NCBI GenBank assembly: GCA_963756495.1
Contig: CAVWNS010000014.1
Location: 558,001 to 622,000, forward strand
Origin: DATFDN01 sp963756495
GTDB lineage: Bacteria > Pseudomonadota > Alphaproteobacteria > Acetobacterales > Acetobacteraceae
Direction of reading: 5' to 3'
DNA length: 64,000 bases
Below the pieces are notes generated by a model that worked only from the letters and a program-made list of their open reading frames with translations, did no database searches and was not told where the DNA came from. Within the stretch, counting starts at the first letter, position 1, and each line of letters opens with the position of its first letter. A program made the position numbers and the translations under genes. Positions 53,808-62,980 of this stretch are shown here, one piece after another.

Positions 53808-54647
53808 CTACCGGAACAGCAGCACCGCCAGGCTGCCGGCACCCGCCATGAAGCAGTAGTAGGCGAACGGGTTCAGCGCCCAGGAATCGTTGTTCCGGAA
53901 GTAGCGCATCAGGAACGCCGTGCTGGCATAGGCGGTCACGCCGGCGACGACCGCCGCCAGGACCGACAGGGCGACGACGTCGCCGCCGAGCGCCGTCCCG
54001 GCGTGGCGCAGCTTGGGCACCTCCAGGGCGGTGGCCCCTAGGATGATCGGCGTCGCGATCAGGAACGAGAAATGCGCCGAGCCCGCGTGATCGATCCCGC
54101 GCAGAATGCCGCCGACGATGGTGGCGCCAGAGCGCGAAATGCCCGGAACCAGCGCCGTGCACTGCCAGCAGCCGATGGCGAGGGCATCGCGCGTGGTCAG
54201 GGTAGAGAGCGGGCGCCGTCCGCGCCCGCGCACCCGCTCGCCGAACAGCAGCAGCCCGCCATTTACGATCAGCACCGCCGCGGCGATCACGGCATCTCCG
54301 AAAAGCCGGCGGAAGAAGTGCTCCAGCAGGAAGCCGACGATCACGGCGGGGATGGTGGCCACCACGATCAGCCATGCTACCCGCCGGCTCTCACGCACCT
54401 GATGTGTCGGACCCAGCCCCAGCACGCCGACCAGCAATGCCCACCAGTCGCGCCAGAAATACAGTAGCAGCGCGGCTGCCGTGCCGACGTGCAGCATCAC
54501 CAGGAAGGGCAGGAAGGCCGGGGCGCGTTGGTCGATATTCCAGTTCAGCAAGGCCGGCAGGATGACGGCGTGGCCGAGGCTGCTGACGGGGAACAGCTCG
54601 GTGGCGCCTTGCAGGATGGCGAGGCTGACGGCTTGGATCGGGGTCAT
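53808..54647 (-). CDS. uppP: Undecaprenyl-diphosphatase UppP (BacA)
   Basis: UppP recycles the lipid carrier for peptidoglycan by removing a phosphate from undecaprenyl diphosphate. The 279-residue membrane protein has the two active-site motifs: AILQGATELFPVSSLGHAVI near residue 9 (the usual GxTEFLPVSSxGH with F to L changes) and ALVPGISRSGATIVGGILRG with the catalytic Ser and Arg. About eight helices follow. The start at 54647 follows GAGGAGACG. It is the last gene of a minus-strand operon after an ATP-grasp ligase, 40 bases away. Confidence 0.94.
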   Translation of the reverse strand: MTPIQAVSLAILQGATELFPVSSLGHAVILPALLNWNIDQRAPAFLPFLVMLHVGTAAALLLYFWRDWWALLVGVLGLGPTHQVRESRRVAWLIVVATIPAVIVGFLLEHFFRRLFGDAVIAAAVLIVNGGLLLFGERVRGRGRRPLSTLTTRDALAIGCWQCTALVPGISRSGATIVGGILRGIDHAGSAHFSFLIATPIILGATALEVPKLRHAGTALGGDVVALSVLAAVVAGVTAYASTAFLMRYFRNNDSWALNPFAYYCFMAGAGSLAVLLFR

Positions 54648-54687
54648 GCGCGTCTCCTCGCCCGAAAGCGGGGTACGCTGCAACCAC

Positions 54688-55785
54688 TCAGTCGTGCGTC
54701 GGATAGGCCGCCATCAGCCGACGCTGGGTCCGCCACAGCCGCAGCAGCTCGCGCATCGGGGTCGGCCGCGCGCCCCGGGCACGGTTGGCGGCGCCGATCC
54801 GGTAGGCCAGCCCGTAGTGCAGGAACTGGTCCCGCCAAGCCTGCCGTAGGCTGGTGCGCGGGTCCCAGACATGGGTCGCCTCCGACCCCGCGCCGTTGAC
54901 CTCGATCACCCGGAAGCCCTCGCCCCGCGCGAGCGCGGCCAGCGAGGCGAAGCGCACATCGATCCGCCCGAAATGGAAATCCGGGATGGCGCGCGCGAGC
55001 CGCTCGATGCGCGCGCTCAGCGCGGGCGTGATATGGCCGGCGCCGTCGCGGAAGATCGCGCCCTTGCAGTGATTGCCCACGAACACCAGCGGCACGGCCT
55101 GGCCCTGCGCGGGTACCTCGTGCAGACGCTTGGCGAGGCGCGGGAGATAAAGCTGCGGCACCAGCCGCGCGCGCGGGTCTGCCAGGATCAGATCGCGCAG
55201 GCTGGATCGGCCGTCGCCGACGACGAACGGGACCTCCTTCAGCGTCAGCGAGGTGATTCGGCCGTGCGGCTCGTCGGGATGGCGCACGTAGAAGATGCCA
55301 GCCTCGTTCGGAAAGGTGATCAGTTCCTGGAGGACCACCCGCTCGCCCCTCGGGAAGGCCCGGAGATAATGCCCCAGCTCCGCCCGCCCGTGCGTCAGGC
55401 GCACTCCCGTTCCGTTGCACCCGATGTCGGGCTTAGCCACCACCGGATAGGTCAGCGCCGCCGCCGCCATGGCCCGCTCGGCCGTGCCCAGGTCGGCGTC
55501 GGTGCCGGTGACCTCCAAGCTGGTGTGCGGGGCGAGCACCGGCCGCTCCGCCGGATCGATCTGGTACAGGATGGAGGTCTTGGACTCGCCGCAGAGCCCG
55601 CCGGCGGTGATCCGGGGATTGGCGGCGGTGAGCAACACCGGAGAGAGATGGCGGATGCCGAGCGCGGCGCAGTGCGCCACCACGGGCGCATAGAACAGCC
55701 ATCCCGGCCAGAACTCGAAAAAGGAGACCGGGGGTTCGGGCCGGGGTCGCCGTCCCGCCTGCGCCAACGCCGCATCGCTGCTCAT
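54688..55785 (-). CDS. ATP-grasp family protein
   Basis: The 365-residue protein has an ATP-grasp layout similar to D-Ala-D-Ala ligase-like enzymes. The ATP-binding strands appear in YPVVAKPDIGCNGTGVRLTH near residue 115, the hinge in VVLQELITFPNEAGIFYVR, and the Mg-binding end in FRVIEVNGAGSEATHVWDP. The N-terminal part (FFEFWPGWLFYAPVVAHCAA) has a short hydrophobic stretch. The sequence does not define the substrates of the ligation. It overlaps dedA by 4 bases and precedes uppP, which suggests a role at the envelope. Confidence 0.8.
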   Translation of the reverse strand: MSSDAALAQAGRRPRPEPPVSFFEFWPGWLFYAPVVAHCAALGIRHLSPVLLTAANPRITAGGLCGESKTSILYQIDPAERPVLAPHTSLEVTGTDADLGTAERAMAAAALTYPVVAKPDIGCNGTGVRLTHGRAELGHYLRAFPRGERVVLQELITFPNEAGIFYVRHPDEPHGRITSLTLKEVPFVVGDGRSSLRDLILADPRARLVPQLYLPRLAKRLHEVPAQGQAVPLVFVGNHCKGAIFRDGAGHITPALSARIERLARAIPDFHFGRIDVRFASLAALARGEGFRVIEVNGAGSEATHVWDPRTSLRQAWRDQFLHYGLAYRIGAANRARGARPTPMRELLRLWRTQRRLMAAYPTHD

Positions 55786-56420
55786 TGCTGGTGCGCGTCC
55801 CTGTATTGCCGTGGAGATCGGGGCTTCCGACCCGCGCGCCGCCGCCCGGATGGGCGGTTCAGGCTGCGGGCAAACCAGCCCGCCAGGACCACGAAGACGA
55901 TCAGACCCAGCGCGCCCGCCCAGCGCCATACCCCGAAATGCGCCAGCAGGAACGCCCCGGCGCGCATCGAGACCGCGAACAACCCGGAGGTCCAGAACAG
56001 GGTGGCGGTCATGGTGGCCAGCGTGAACTGGCGCAGGCTGGCACCCAAATACCCGCAGGTGGTGTAGGTCGGCAGCCGCACGCCGGGAAGAAAGCGGCTC
56101 ACCAGCACCACGCGGAAGACCCGGCCGCGGAGCCAGGCCTGCACCGCTTCCGTCCGCCGCGGCGGCAGCACCCGCAGGACCCAGGGCACGTGCGCGGCGA
56201 GCCGGCCAAGGCCGTACAGGCCAAGATCGCCAAGGACGATGCCGACATAGAGGGAGCCGAGCGCGAGCGCGATGGACAGGCCGCCGTCAGCTGCCTGCAT
56301 CGCCGCGAGCACCGTGGCCGCATCCTCCAGGATGAACGTCGCGACGATGACGGCAAGGGCTTGCAGTGCCGGGTGATGCTGGGCGAGGGCGAAAATGCCC
56401 GAGAGCGAGAGGCCAAACAT
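55782..56420 (-). CDS. DedA family (SNARE-associated/VTT) membrane protein
   Basis: DedA-family proteins are inner-membrane proteins with re-entrant loops. Some members have been shown to return undecaprenyl phosphate across the membrane. The 212-residue protein shows the acidic re-entrant loop (ATFILEDAATVLAAMQAADG), the Gly-Asp motif (YVGIVLGDLGLYGLGRLAAH), and the family signature R-x-x-P-G-x-R in SRFLPGVRLPTYTTCGYLGA. Its stop overlaps the ATP-grasp gene (ATGA). With UppP two genes away, a shared link to undecaprenyl carrier recycling is plausible. Confidence 0.88.
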   Translation of the reverse strand: MFGLSLSGIFALAQHHPALQALAVIVATFILEDAATVLAAMQAADGGLSIALALGSLYVGIVLGDLGLYGLGRLAAHVPWVLRVLPPRRTEAVQAWLRGRVFRVVLVSRFLPGVRLPTYTTCGYLGASLRQFTLATMTATLFWTSGLFAVSMRAGAFLLAHFGVWRWAGALGLIVFVVLAGWFARSLNRPSGRRRAGRKPRSPRQYRDAHQQ

Positions 56421-56649
56421 TCCGTGCTGACCGCCAATTCCGCGTTATTGCCAGCCCCGGACCGCCCGCGGCAACCCGCGAAAGATAAGGAGCAGGCCCG
56501 GAGGCATGGATCACCGCTGCGTGAGGGCGGCCTCCGGCTCGAATATTTCCTGCCGCGACCATCTCGAAACCGGTCGTGCCAGCCGTCGCGGTTGGACAAG
56601 CCAAGTTACCGGCGGGTAGGCTGTGTGAGGAAACACCAAGGAGGAGCCG

Positions 56650-57435
56650 ATGGCGCCGCACGTGGCCTGGTCGGACACGACGACCGAGGTGGCAGGGGTG
56701 AAGCTGCATCTGTCCCGCGCAGGCAGCGGCCCGGCGTTGCTGGTCCTGCACCACGACATCGGCAGCCCTGACCAGCTTCCCTTCTACGATCTCCTTGCCG
56801 AGCGCTTCACCGTGCTGGTGCCGCATCACCCCGGCTGGGGCCGCTCGGCGCGCCCGACCTGGATGCGCAGCGTTCGCGACCTCGCGGCCGTCCACCAATG
56901 GCTGCTGGCTGACCAAGGGCTGAACGACGTCTCGCTGGTCGGCCTCGGCTTCGGCGGCTGGATCGCGGCCGAGATGGCGAGCCTGGCCCCGCGCGACTTC
57001 CGCCGCCTGGTGCTGGCCGCGCCCATGGGGATCAAGCCGCCGGAAGGCGACATCCTCGACCAGGCGATCATTTCCTACATCGCCTACCCGCAGGCCGGCT
57101 TCCGCGACCAGGAGAACTTCCGGCGCGTGTTCGGCGAGGTCTCGACCGACCAGCTTGAGGCGTGGGACGTCGCGCGCGAGATGTGCTTCCGCATCGCCTG
57201 GAAGCCGTACATGTACAGCCAGACCCTGCCGTACCTGTTGGGCGGCGTGCGCGCGCCCGCGCTGGTCGTGTGGGGCGACGACGACAAGATCGTCCCGCGC
57301 AGCGCCGGAGACGCCTATGCCCGAGCCCTGCCCCGGGCACGACTTGAGATCGTGCCCGGCTGCGGGCACTTCATCGACATGGAGCAGCCCGAGGCGCTCG
57401 CGCGTCTCGTCACCGATTTCGTGAACGCCGACTGA
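56650..57435 (+). CDS. Alpha/beta hydrolase-fold protein lacking the nucleophile
   Basis: The 261-residue protein has a typical alpha/beta hydrolase fold: LLVLHHDIGSP (oxyanion strand), VLVPHHPGWGRSARP, the acid residue in VVWGDDDKIVPRS, and the base in GCGHFIDMEQPEAL. The nucleophile elbow, normally G-x-S-x-G, reads SLVGLGFGGWIAAEM, so the serine is replaced by glycine. A conventional esterase is therefore unlikely; a cofactor-free oxygenase-like, binding or lyase role is possible. It is followed 29 bases later by two luciferase-like flavin enzymes. Confidence 0.8.
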   Translation: MAPHVAWSDTTTEVAGVKLHLSRAGSGPALLVLHHDIGSPDQLPFYDLLAERFTVLVPHHPGWGRSARPTWMRSVRDLAAVHQWLLADQGLNDVSLVGLGFGGWIAAEMASLAPRDFRRLVLAAPMGIKPPEGDILDQAIISYIAYPQAGFRDQENFRRVFGEVSTDQLEAWDVAREMCFRIAWKPYMYSQTLPYLLGGVRAPALVVWGDDDKIVPRSAGDAYARALPRARLEIVPGCGHFIDMEQPEALARLVTDFVNAD

Positions 57436-57464
57436 CCGGCCCGCCAGGACCAAGGGAGCATCCC

Positions 57465-58709
57465 ATGCACCTGATGTATTTCACCGAGCAGCCGATGTCC
57501 GCCTACGATGCGAACGAAGGGCGGAAATACGGCGCGACCGCGCTGACCTTCTCCAACCGGCACTACGACCCGGTGGCGGGCAGCCGGCTCTATAACCAGT
57601 ACCTCGAGGACTACATCTACGCCGACGAGTGCGGCGCCGACGGCATCATGCTGAACGAGCACCACAACGCGCCGTTCTGCATGCAGGCCAAGACGAACAT
57701 TTTCGCCTCCATCCTGGCGGCGACGACCAAGAACGTGAAGATCGTGCTGCTCGGCAATCCCCTGCCGCTGGCCGAGAACCCCATCCGCATGGCCGAAGAG
57801 CTTGCAATGATCGACATGATCAGCAAGGGACGGCTGGTCTCGGGCTTCGTGCGCGGCGGCGGCCAGGAGCAGCTCGCGAGCGGGGTGAACCCCGCCTACA
57901 ACCGCGAGCGCTTCGAGGAGGCGCACGATCTGATCGTGAAGACCTGGACCCAGCCCGGCCCGTTCCGCTGGGAGGGCACGCACTACCAGCACCGGGTGGT
58001 CAATCCCTGGGCGGTTCCGCTGCAGAAGCCCTATCCGCGCGTGTGGATCCCCGGCGTGCTGTCGAGGGAGACGATCCTCTGGGCAGCCCGCCACCGCTAC
58101 CCGTATGTCGCGCTCAATACCGCGATCGACGCCACCAAGAATATCTGGAACATCTACACCCAGCAGGCCCGCGAGGTGGGCTACGAAGCGGGCCCCGAGA
58201 ATTTCGGCTACCTGATCCGCGTCCATGTCCAGGAGACCGAGGAGAAGGCGCTGGAGAACGCGCGCCAGTTCATGTGGATGCAGGGCGAGTTCACTGGGCT
58301 CGCCCATCCCGTCTGGGCCAACCCGTCCGGCTACTTCTCGCCTTCGGGCCGGCGCAATTTCGTGGAGTTCGCGGTCGGCCGGGCGAAAAACCCGCGCGGC
58401 AGCCCGACCTTCGAGGAGCAGATCCGCGACACCCAGATCATCGCTGGCACGCCAAAAACCGTCATCGAGCGGCTGAAGATGCTGATCGAGCAGACCCGCC
58501 CCGGGATCATGGGACTCTGGGCTAATGACGGCAACGTGAGCCCCGAGGACACCCGCACCTGCATCCGCCTGCTGTGCCAGGAGGTGATGCCGGCGGTGCG
58601 CGAGCACGGCAAGTCGCTCGGCCTGCGCTCGCCCTTCGAGGCGGACGCGCCGGTCAGCATCGAGTACTCGAAGGACCTGCGCCCGCAGGCGGCGGCGGCC
58701 GCCGAGTGA
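57465..58709 (+). CDS. LLM-class flavin-dependent oxidoreductase 1
   Basis: This 414-residue luciferase-like monooxygenase folds as a TIM barrel and uses reduced flavin with oxygen. Family blocks are LMYFTEQPMSAYDANEGRKY, CGADGIMLNEHHNAPFCMQA with the conserved His pair, IVLLGNPLPLAENPIRMAEE, MIDMISKGRLVSGFVRGGGQ and YNRERFEEAHDLIVKTW. It lies between the nucleophile-less hydrolase and a second luciferase-like gene. The cluster probably handles one substrate, but the substrate is unknown and no flavin reductase gene is adjacent. Confidence 0.9.
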   Translation: MHLMYFTEQPMSAYDANEGRKYGATALTFSNRHYDPVAGSRLYNQYLEDYIYADECGADGIMLNEHHNAPFCMQAKTNIFASILAATTKNVKIVLLGNPLPLAENPIRMAEELAMIDMISKGRLVSGFVRGGGQEQLASGVNPAYNRERFEEAHDLIVKTWTQPGPFRWEGTHYQHRVVNPWAVPLQKPYPRVWIPGVLSRETILWAARHRYPYVALNTAIDATKNIWNIYTQQAREVGYEAGPENFGYLIRVHVQETEEKALENARQFMWMQGEFTGLAHPVWANPSGYFSPSGRRNFVEFAVGRAKNPRGSPTFEEQIRDTQIIAGTPKTVIERLKMLIEQTRPGIMGLWANDGNVSPEDTRTCIRLLCQEVMPAVREHGKSLGLRSPFEADAPVSIEYSKDLRPQAAAAAE

Positions 58710-58714
58710 TCGGA

Positions 58715-58815
58715 CGCCCCCTCCCCCGACAACTCGCTCCCGCAAGGAGAGAGGCAGAGGGACACGGCCTGTTAAGCCCCATCCCCTTGCGGGAGGATGG
58801 TTGGGGGAGGGGGCG
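58715..58815. repeat. Nested inverted repeat (REP-like) between the two LLM genes
   Basis: The outer arms pair over 13 bases (58715-58727 with 58803-58815) and the inner arms over 11 bases (58737-58747 with 58785-58795). The right outer arm is GA/G-rich and directly precedes the GTG start of the next gene, so it doubles as its ribosome-binding site. Confidence 0.8.
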
Positions 58816-58818
58816 ATA

Positions 58819-59886
58819 GTGAAGACCGGCATCCAGTTCTTCCCTGACATCGGGCCCGACGAGAAGTCCGCCTGCGATTACTGGCAGGAGGCGCTACACC
58901 TCGTCGATCTCTGCGACCAGTACGGCTACAGTCACGTCCGCACGGTTGAGCACTACTTCCATCCCTACGGCGGCTATAGCCCCAACCCACTGCTGTTCCT
59001 GGCCGCCGCCGCGCAGCGCATGCGCAAGGCGCGGCTGGTCACCGGGGCCGTCCTGCCCGCCTTCAACAACCCGCTGAAGCTCGCCGCCGAGATCGCGATG
59101 ACGGACGCGCTCTGCGACGGTCGGCTCGATGTCGGCTTCGCCCGGGCCTTCCTGCCCCACGAGTTCGCCCGCTTCTGCGTCCGCCTCGACGACAGCCGTG
59201 CCCGATTCGACGAGGGCGTGGAACAGGTGCGCCGTCTGCTGGAGGAGGAGAGGGTCACCGCCGAGGGGCGCTTCCATAGCTTCCAGAACGTCACCTCGCT
59301 GCCCCGCCCGACCCAGCGCCCACGGCCGCCGTTCTATATCGCGGCGCTGGCCACGCGGGAGTCGTTCGAGCGCGCCGGAGCGGCCGGCTATGGCGTCATG
59401 GCCATTCCCATGGCCGGCGGCGCGATGGCGGAGCTGCTCGGCGCCTACCGAGAGGCCCGCGCCCGCGCCGGGCATCAGGGGCCGGGCACGGTGATGATGG
59501 CGTTCCACATGCTCTGCCACGCCGACCAGCGGGAGGCGGAACGGATCGCGCGCGAGCCGCTGAACCGCTATCTGCGGTCCCTGGTGAACGCCGCCGGGGA
59601 CTGGATCGGGGGCGCCGCCTCGGCCGACTACCCGGGCTACGACAAGGTCATCGCCGGCCTCGCGGCGGAAACGTTCGAGACTCAGGTAGAGAAATGCGCC
59701 GCCTGGGTGGGCACGCCCGAGTGCATCCTTGACACCGCGACCACCTACACGCGCCAGGTGGGCGGGTTTGAGGTCGCCTCCCTTCAGGTGAACTTTAACA
59801 CGATCACGTTGCCGGAAGCCGAGGCGTCCATGCGCCTGTTCGGCGAACGCGTGCTGCCCCGTCTCGCTACCTGCGCGGCTCCGTGA
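58819..59886 (+). CDS. LLM-class flavin-dependent oxidoreductase 2
   Basis: The 355-residue protein is a second luciferase-like enzyme, shorter than its neighbour and only distantly similar. Blocks are KTGIQFFPDIGPDEKSACDY, YGYSHVRTVEHYFHPYGGYS, GAVLPAFNNPLKLAAEIAMT, DGRLDVGFARAFLPHEFARF and FDEGVEQVRRLLEEERV. The start is the GTG at 58819, three bases after the palindrome arm that supplies a purine-rich site; upstream codons lie inside the repeat. The two flavin enzymes may act in sequence or as a heterodimer, like bacterial luciferase. Confidence 0.88.
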   Translation: MKTGIQFFPDIGPDEKSACDYWQEALHLVDLCDQYGYSHVRTVEHYFHPYGGYSPNPLLFLAAAAQRMRKARLVTGAVLPAFNNPLKLAAEIAMTDALCDGRLDVGFARAFLPHEFARFCVRLDDSRARFDEGVEQVRRLLEEERVTAEGRFHSFQNVTSLPRPTQRPRPPFYIAALATRESFERAGAAGYGVMAIPMAGGAMAELLGAYREARARAGHQGPGTVMMAFHMLCHADQREAERIAREPLNRYLRSLVNAAGDWIGGAASADYPGYDKVIAGLAAETFETQVEKCAAWVGTPECILDTATTYTRQVGGFEVASLQVNFNTITLPEAEASMRLFGERVLPRLATCAAP

Positions 59887-59943
59887 ACCTTCCTCACCAC
59901 CCAACGATAAGGTGGGAAGATCAGGGCGCGTGAGCACAACCAT

Positions 59944-62910
59944 ATGAAAAGCTCTTTGCGGCCGGGGCGTACTATGCCGGGCTGGGGCCGGGCGGGGCCG
60001 GCCGTCGCCGGCGCACTCGTTGTGCTGGCACTGTTGACCGCGGGCTGGAACCTCGCAGCGGGCATGCGGGCGCGTGCGGCTACCGAGGCGGCCAGTCAGG
60101 TCGCGCTGCTCTCGCAGGGGCTGCTCTCCGCGATGAAGGACGTGGAGACCGGTGAGCGCGGCTTCCTCATCACGGGCCAGGATTCTTACCTTGAGCCCTA
60201 CACGCAGGGCCTTGCCACTGCACGGACGCGCCTCGACGAGTTGGCTCGGCTCGCCGAGCCGGCGGCGGTGGCGCGGCTGCGCGAGCTGGTCAAGGCGAAG
60301 ACCGACATCGCCGCGCGCGCGATCGCGATGCGCCGAGACGATCCCGTCCTCAGGGCATCGGCTGTGCTGGAGGCCGCCGGCCAGGACAAGGCGGCGATGG
60401 ACGCGATCCGGGTGCAGGCCCGGCAACTGCAAGCAAACGCGCAGGCGCGCGAGCAGCGCCTGCGTCGGCGGGACGCGGCCAGGGGCGACCTGCTCACCGC
60501 CGTATCCCTGGCCCTCGTCCTGATCGCCTGCCTATTGCTCGGCACCTACGCGCTTGCGCGACGCCGGGCCGAGCGCGCGGCCACCGCGACCCTTCAGGGG
60601 GTCATGGAGAACGCGCCGGTCGGCCTCGGCTTCCTGGACCGCGATCTGCGTCTGCGCCAGGCCAACCGCGCGCTCGCGGCCATGGGCGAGCGCCGGCTGG
60701 GCGTCGAGGTCGGCGAGGATTTGGGCACGCTGTCGCCGGAGGTGCGGGCGCAGATCCAGCCCGCGCTGCACGCCGTGCTCGCGGAAGCCAAGACGCGGCC
60801 GAATGTGGAGGTGGAAACCGGGCTGCCAGGGCAGCCGGACCAGAAGCGCTACCTGCAAATGGGCTTCTTCCCGCTATTTGGCGAAGGCGCGAGCCGCGGT
60901 GTTACAGGCGTCGGCTTGGTCGCCCAGGACACCACGCGCCGCCGCCAGGCCGAGGACCGGCTACGCCGCAGCGAGGAGCGCTTCCGCACCGTGCTGGACG
61001 CCTCGGCCTCGATCATCTGGAATACGAACGCCGAGGGCGAGTTCGAGTGGCCGCAGTCGCGCTGGAGCGCCTTCACCGGCCAGGACTTCGAGCGGCTGAA
61101 AGGCAGGGGCTGGCTCGACGCCGTGCATCCCGACGACCGGGAGCGCACCGTCGAGGCCTGGCGGCATGTGATCCAGGCGCGCTCGCATCTCGAGCTGGAG
61201 CATCGCCTGCGTCGGGCGGACGACGAGTGGCGCTACATGGAGGTGCGCGCCGTGCCGATCCTGGAGGAGGACGGCACCATCCGCGAGTGGATCGGCACCC
61301 ATGCCGACGTGACCGACCGCACCCTCGCCGAGCAGCAGCTCGCGGCCGCGAAGGATTTGGCGGAGACGGCCAACCGCGCCAAGAGCCAGTTCATCGCCAA
61401 CATGAGCCATGAGCTGCGCACCCCGCTCTCGGCCGTGATCGGCTATAGCGAGATGCTCGCCGAGGAGCTGGAGGATCGGGACCAGGGCCAGCTCCTGCCG
61501 GACGTGGCCAAGATCGAATCCAACGCCCGCCACCTGCTCAGCCTCATCAACGACGTGCTCGACCTTTCCAAGATCGAGGCCGGTCGCATGACCGTCTCCG
61601 CCGAGACATTCGATGTGCGGAGCCTGGTGGACGACGTCGCCTCCGGCACCGCTGCGCTCGTCGAGCGCAAGGAGAACCGTCTTGGGCTCGATCTTGGCGA
61701 TGATCTGGGCACGATGCACACCGACCAGGTCAAGGTCAGGCAGGGCCTGCTGAACCTGATCAGCAACGCCGCCAAGTTTACCGAGAACGGCACGATCACC
61801 CTCGCGGTGCGGCGCGAGCGGGATTGGCTCTCTTTCGCGGTCAGGGACACCGGTATCGGCATGACCGAGGAGCAGCTCAGCCGCCTGTTCCAGCGGTTCA
61901 GCCAGGCCGACGAGAGTACGACGCGCCAGTTCGGCGGCACCGGCCTTGGCCTCGCCATCACGCGCGCCTTCTGCCGCATGATGGGCGGCGACGTGACCGT
62001 GACGAGCGCGCAAGGCGAGGGCTCCACCTTCACCCTCTGCCTGCCGGCGGAACTGCCGACCGATGGGATCGCGGAGGCCATCCCCGGCAATGTCGAGATC
62101 CCCGAAGGGGCGTGCGTGCTGGTGGTGGACGACGACCCTGCCCAGCGTGACCTGCTCAGCCGTTTCCTGGAGCGCCAGGGCTTTGCCGTCCGCAGCGCGG
62201 CCGACGGTCAGGCCGGCCTAGCCCTCGCCCGAGCGATCCGCCCCACCGCGATTCTGCTCGACGTGGAGATGCCGCGCATGGACGGCTGGTCCATGCTGCA
62301 CGCGGTCCGCGCGGACCCGGACCTCGCCGAGACGCCGGTCGTCATGGTCTCCGTCCTCCACGAGGAAAGCCTGGGCTTTGCCCTCGGCGCCACCGACTAC
62401 GTCACCAAGCCGGTCGATTGGGAGCAGCTCAAGGAGATCATCGACCGCTTCCGCGAGCCCGGATCGGATGCAGACGGAGCGCCGGTCGCGCCGGGCGAGG
62501 TGCTCGTCGTGGACGACGACGCGGATTTGCGGGCGCGGCTGCGGACCCGGTTGGAGGGCGTGGGTTTGCATGTGACCGAGGCCGCCGACGGGCGGGAGGC
62601 GCTCGCTGAGGTGGACCGCCGCGTGCCGGGGCTGGTGCTGCTCGATCTGACGATGCCCGTCATGGACGGTTTCGCCTTCCTGAAGGCGCTGCGTGCGCGC
62701 CCGCACGGGCGCAACGTGCCGGTCGTCGTGCTCACCGCCCGCGACGTGACCGCCGCCGAGCAGGCCTGCTTGGCGCGGAAAGCGGATCGGGTGGTCCTCA
62801 AGGGCAGCGTGAGCCTGAGCGAGCTGGCCAAGGATTTGCGGGAACTCGCTCCACCGGAAGCCAGCCCCGAGCCCGTCGAAGCATCGGGGCAGGACACCGG
62901 GTCGGGCTGA
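59944..62910 (+). CDS. Hybrid sensor histidine kinase with CHASE3, PAS and two receiver domains
   Basis: This 988-residue membrane sensor has a first helix at about residues 18-37, a periplasmic CHASE3 domain (MKDVETGERGFLITGQDSYL), and a second helix at about 183-205. Two PAS domains follow (about 215-335 and 345-465), then HisKA with the phosphorylated His489 in NMSHELRTPLSAVIGYSEML, and HATPase with the N-box near 605 and GGTGLGLAITRAF. Two receivers end the protein, with Asp773 in LLDVEMPRMDGWSM and Asp901 in LLDLTMPVMDGFAFL. Signals may be passed intramolecularly, as no separate response regulator is adjacent. The signal is unknown. Confidence 0.93.
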   Translation: MKSSLRPGRTMPGWGRAGPAVAGALVVLALLTAGWNLAAGMRARAATEAASQVALLSQGLLSAMKDVETGERGFLITGQDSYLEPYTQGLATARTRLDELARLAEPAAVARLRELVKAKTDIAARAIAMRRDDPVLRASAVLEAAGQDKAAMDAIRVQARQLQANAQAREQRLRRRDAARGDLLTAVSLALVLIACLLLGTYALARRRAERAATATLQGVMENAPVGLGFLDRDLRLRQANRALAAMGERRLGVEVGEDLGTLSPEVRAQIQPALHAVLAEAKTRPNVEVETGLPGQPDQKRYLQMGFFPLFGEGASRGVTGVGLVAQDTTRRRQAEDRLRRSEERFRTVLDASASIIWNTNAEGEFEWPQSRWSAFTGQDFERLKGRGWLDAVHPDDRERTVEAWRHVIQARSHLELEHRLRRADDEWRYMEVRAVPILEEDGTIREWIGTHADVTDRTLAEQQLAAAKDLAETANRAKSQFIANMSHELRTPLSAVIGYSEMLAEELEDRDQGQLLPDVAKIESNARHLLSLINDVLDLSKIEAGRMTVSAETFDVRSLVDDVASGTAALVERKENRLGLDLGDDLGTMHTDQVKVRQGLLNLISNAAKFTENGTITLAVRRERDWLSFAVRDTGIGMTEEQLSRLFQRFSQADESTTRQFGGTGLGLAITRAFCRMMGGDVTVTSAQGEGSTFTLCLPAELPTDGIAEAIPGNVEIPEGACVLVVDDDPAQRDLLSRFLERQGFAVRSAADGQAGLALARAIRPTAILLDVEMPRMDGWSMLHAVRADPDLAETPVVMVSVLHEESLGFALGATDYVTKPVDWEQLKEIIDRFREPGSDADGAPVAPGEVLVVDDDADLRARLRTRLEGVGLHVTEAADGREALAEVDRRVPGLVLLDLTMPVMDGFAFLKALRARPHGRNVPVVVLTARDVTAAEQACLARKADRVVLKGSVSLSELAKDLRELAPPEASPEPVEASGQDTGSG

Positions 62911-62980
62911 CGCGGGCGGGGTTGCAGGGGCGGGATCGCCGGCGCATCTCTTGGCCGTGCGCACCAAGGGGGGATGACCG

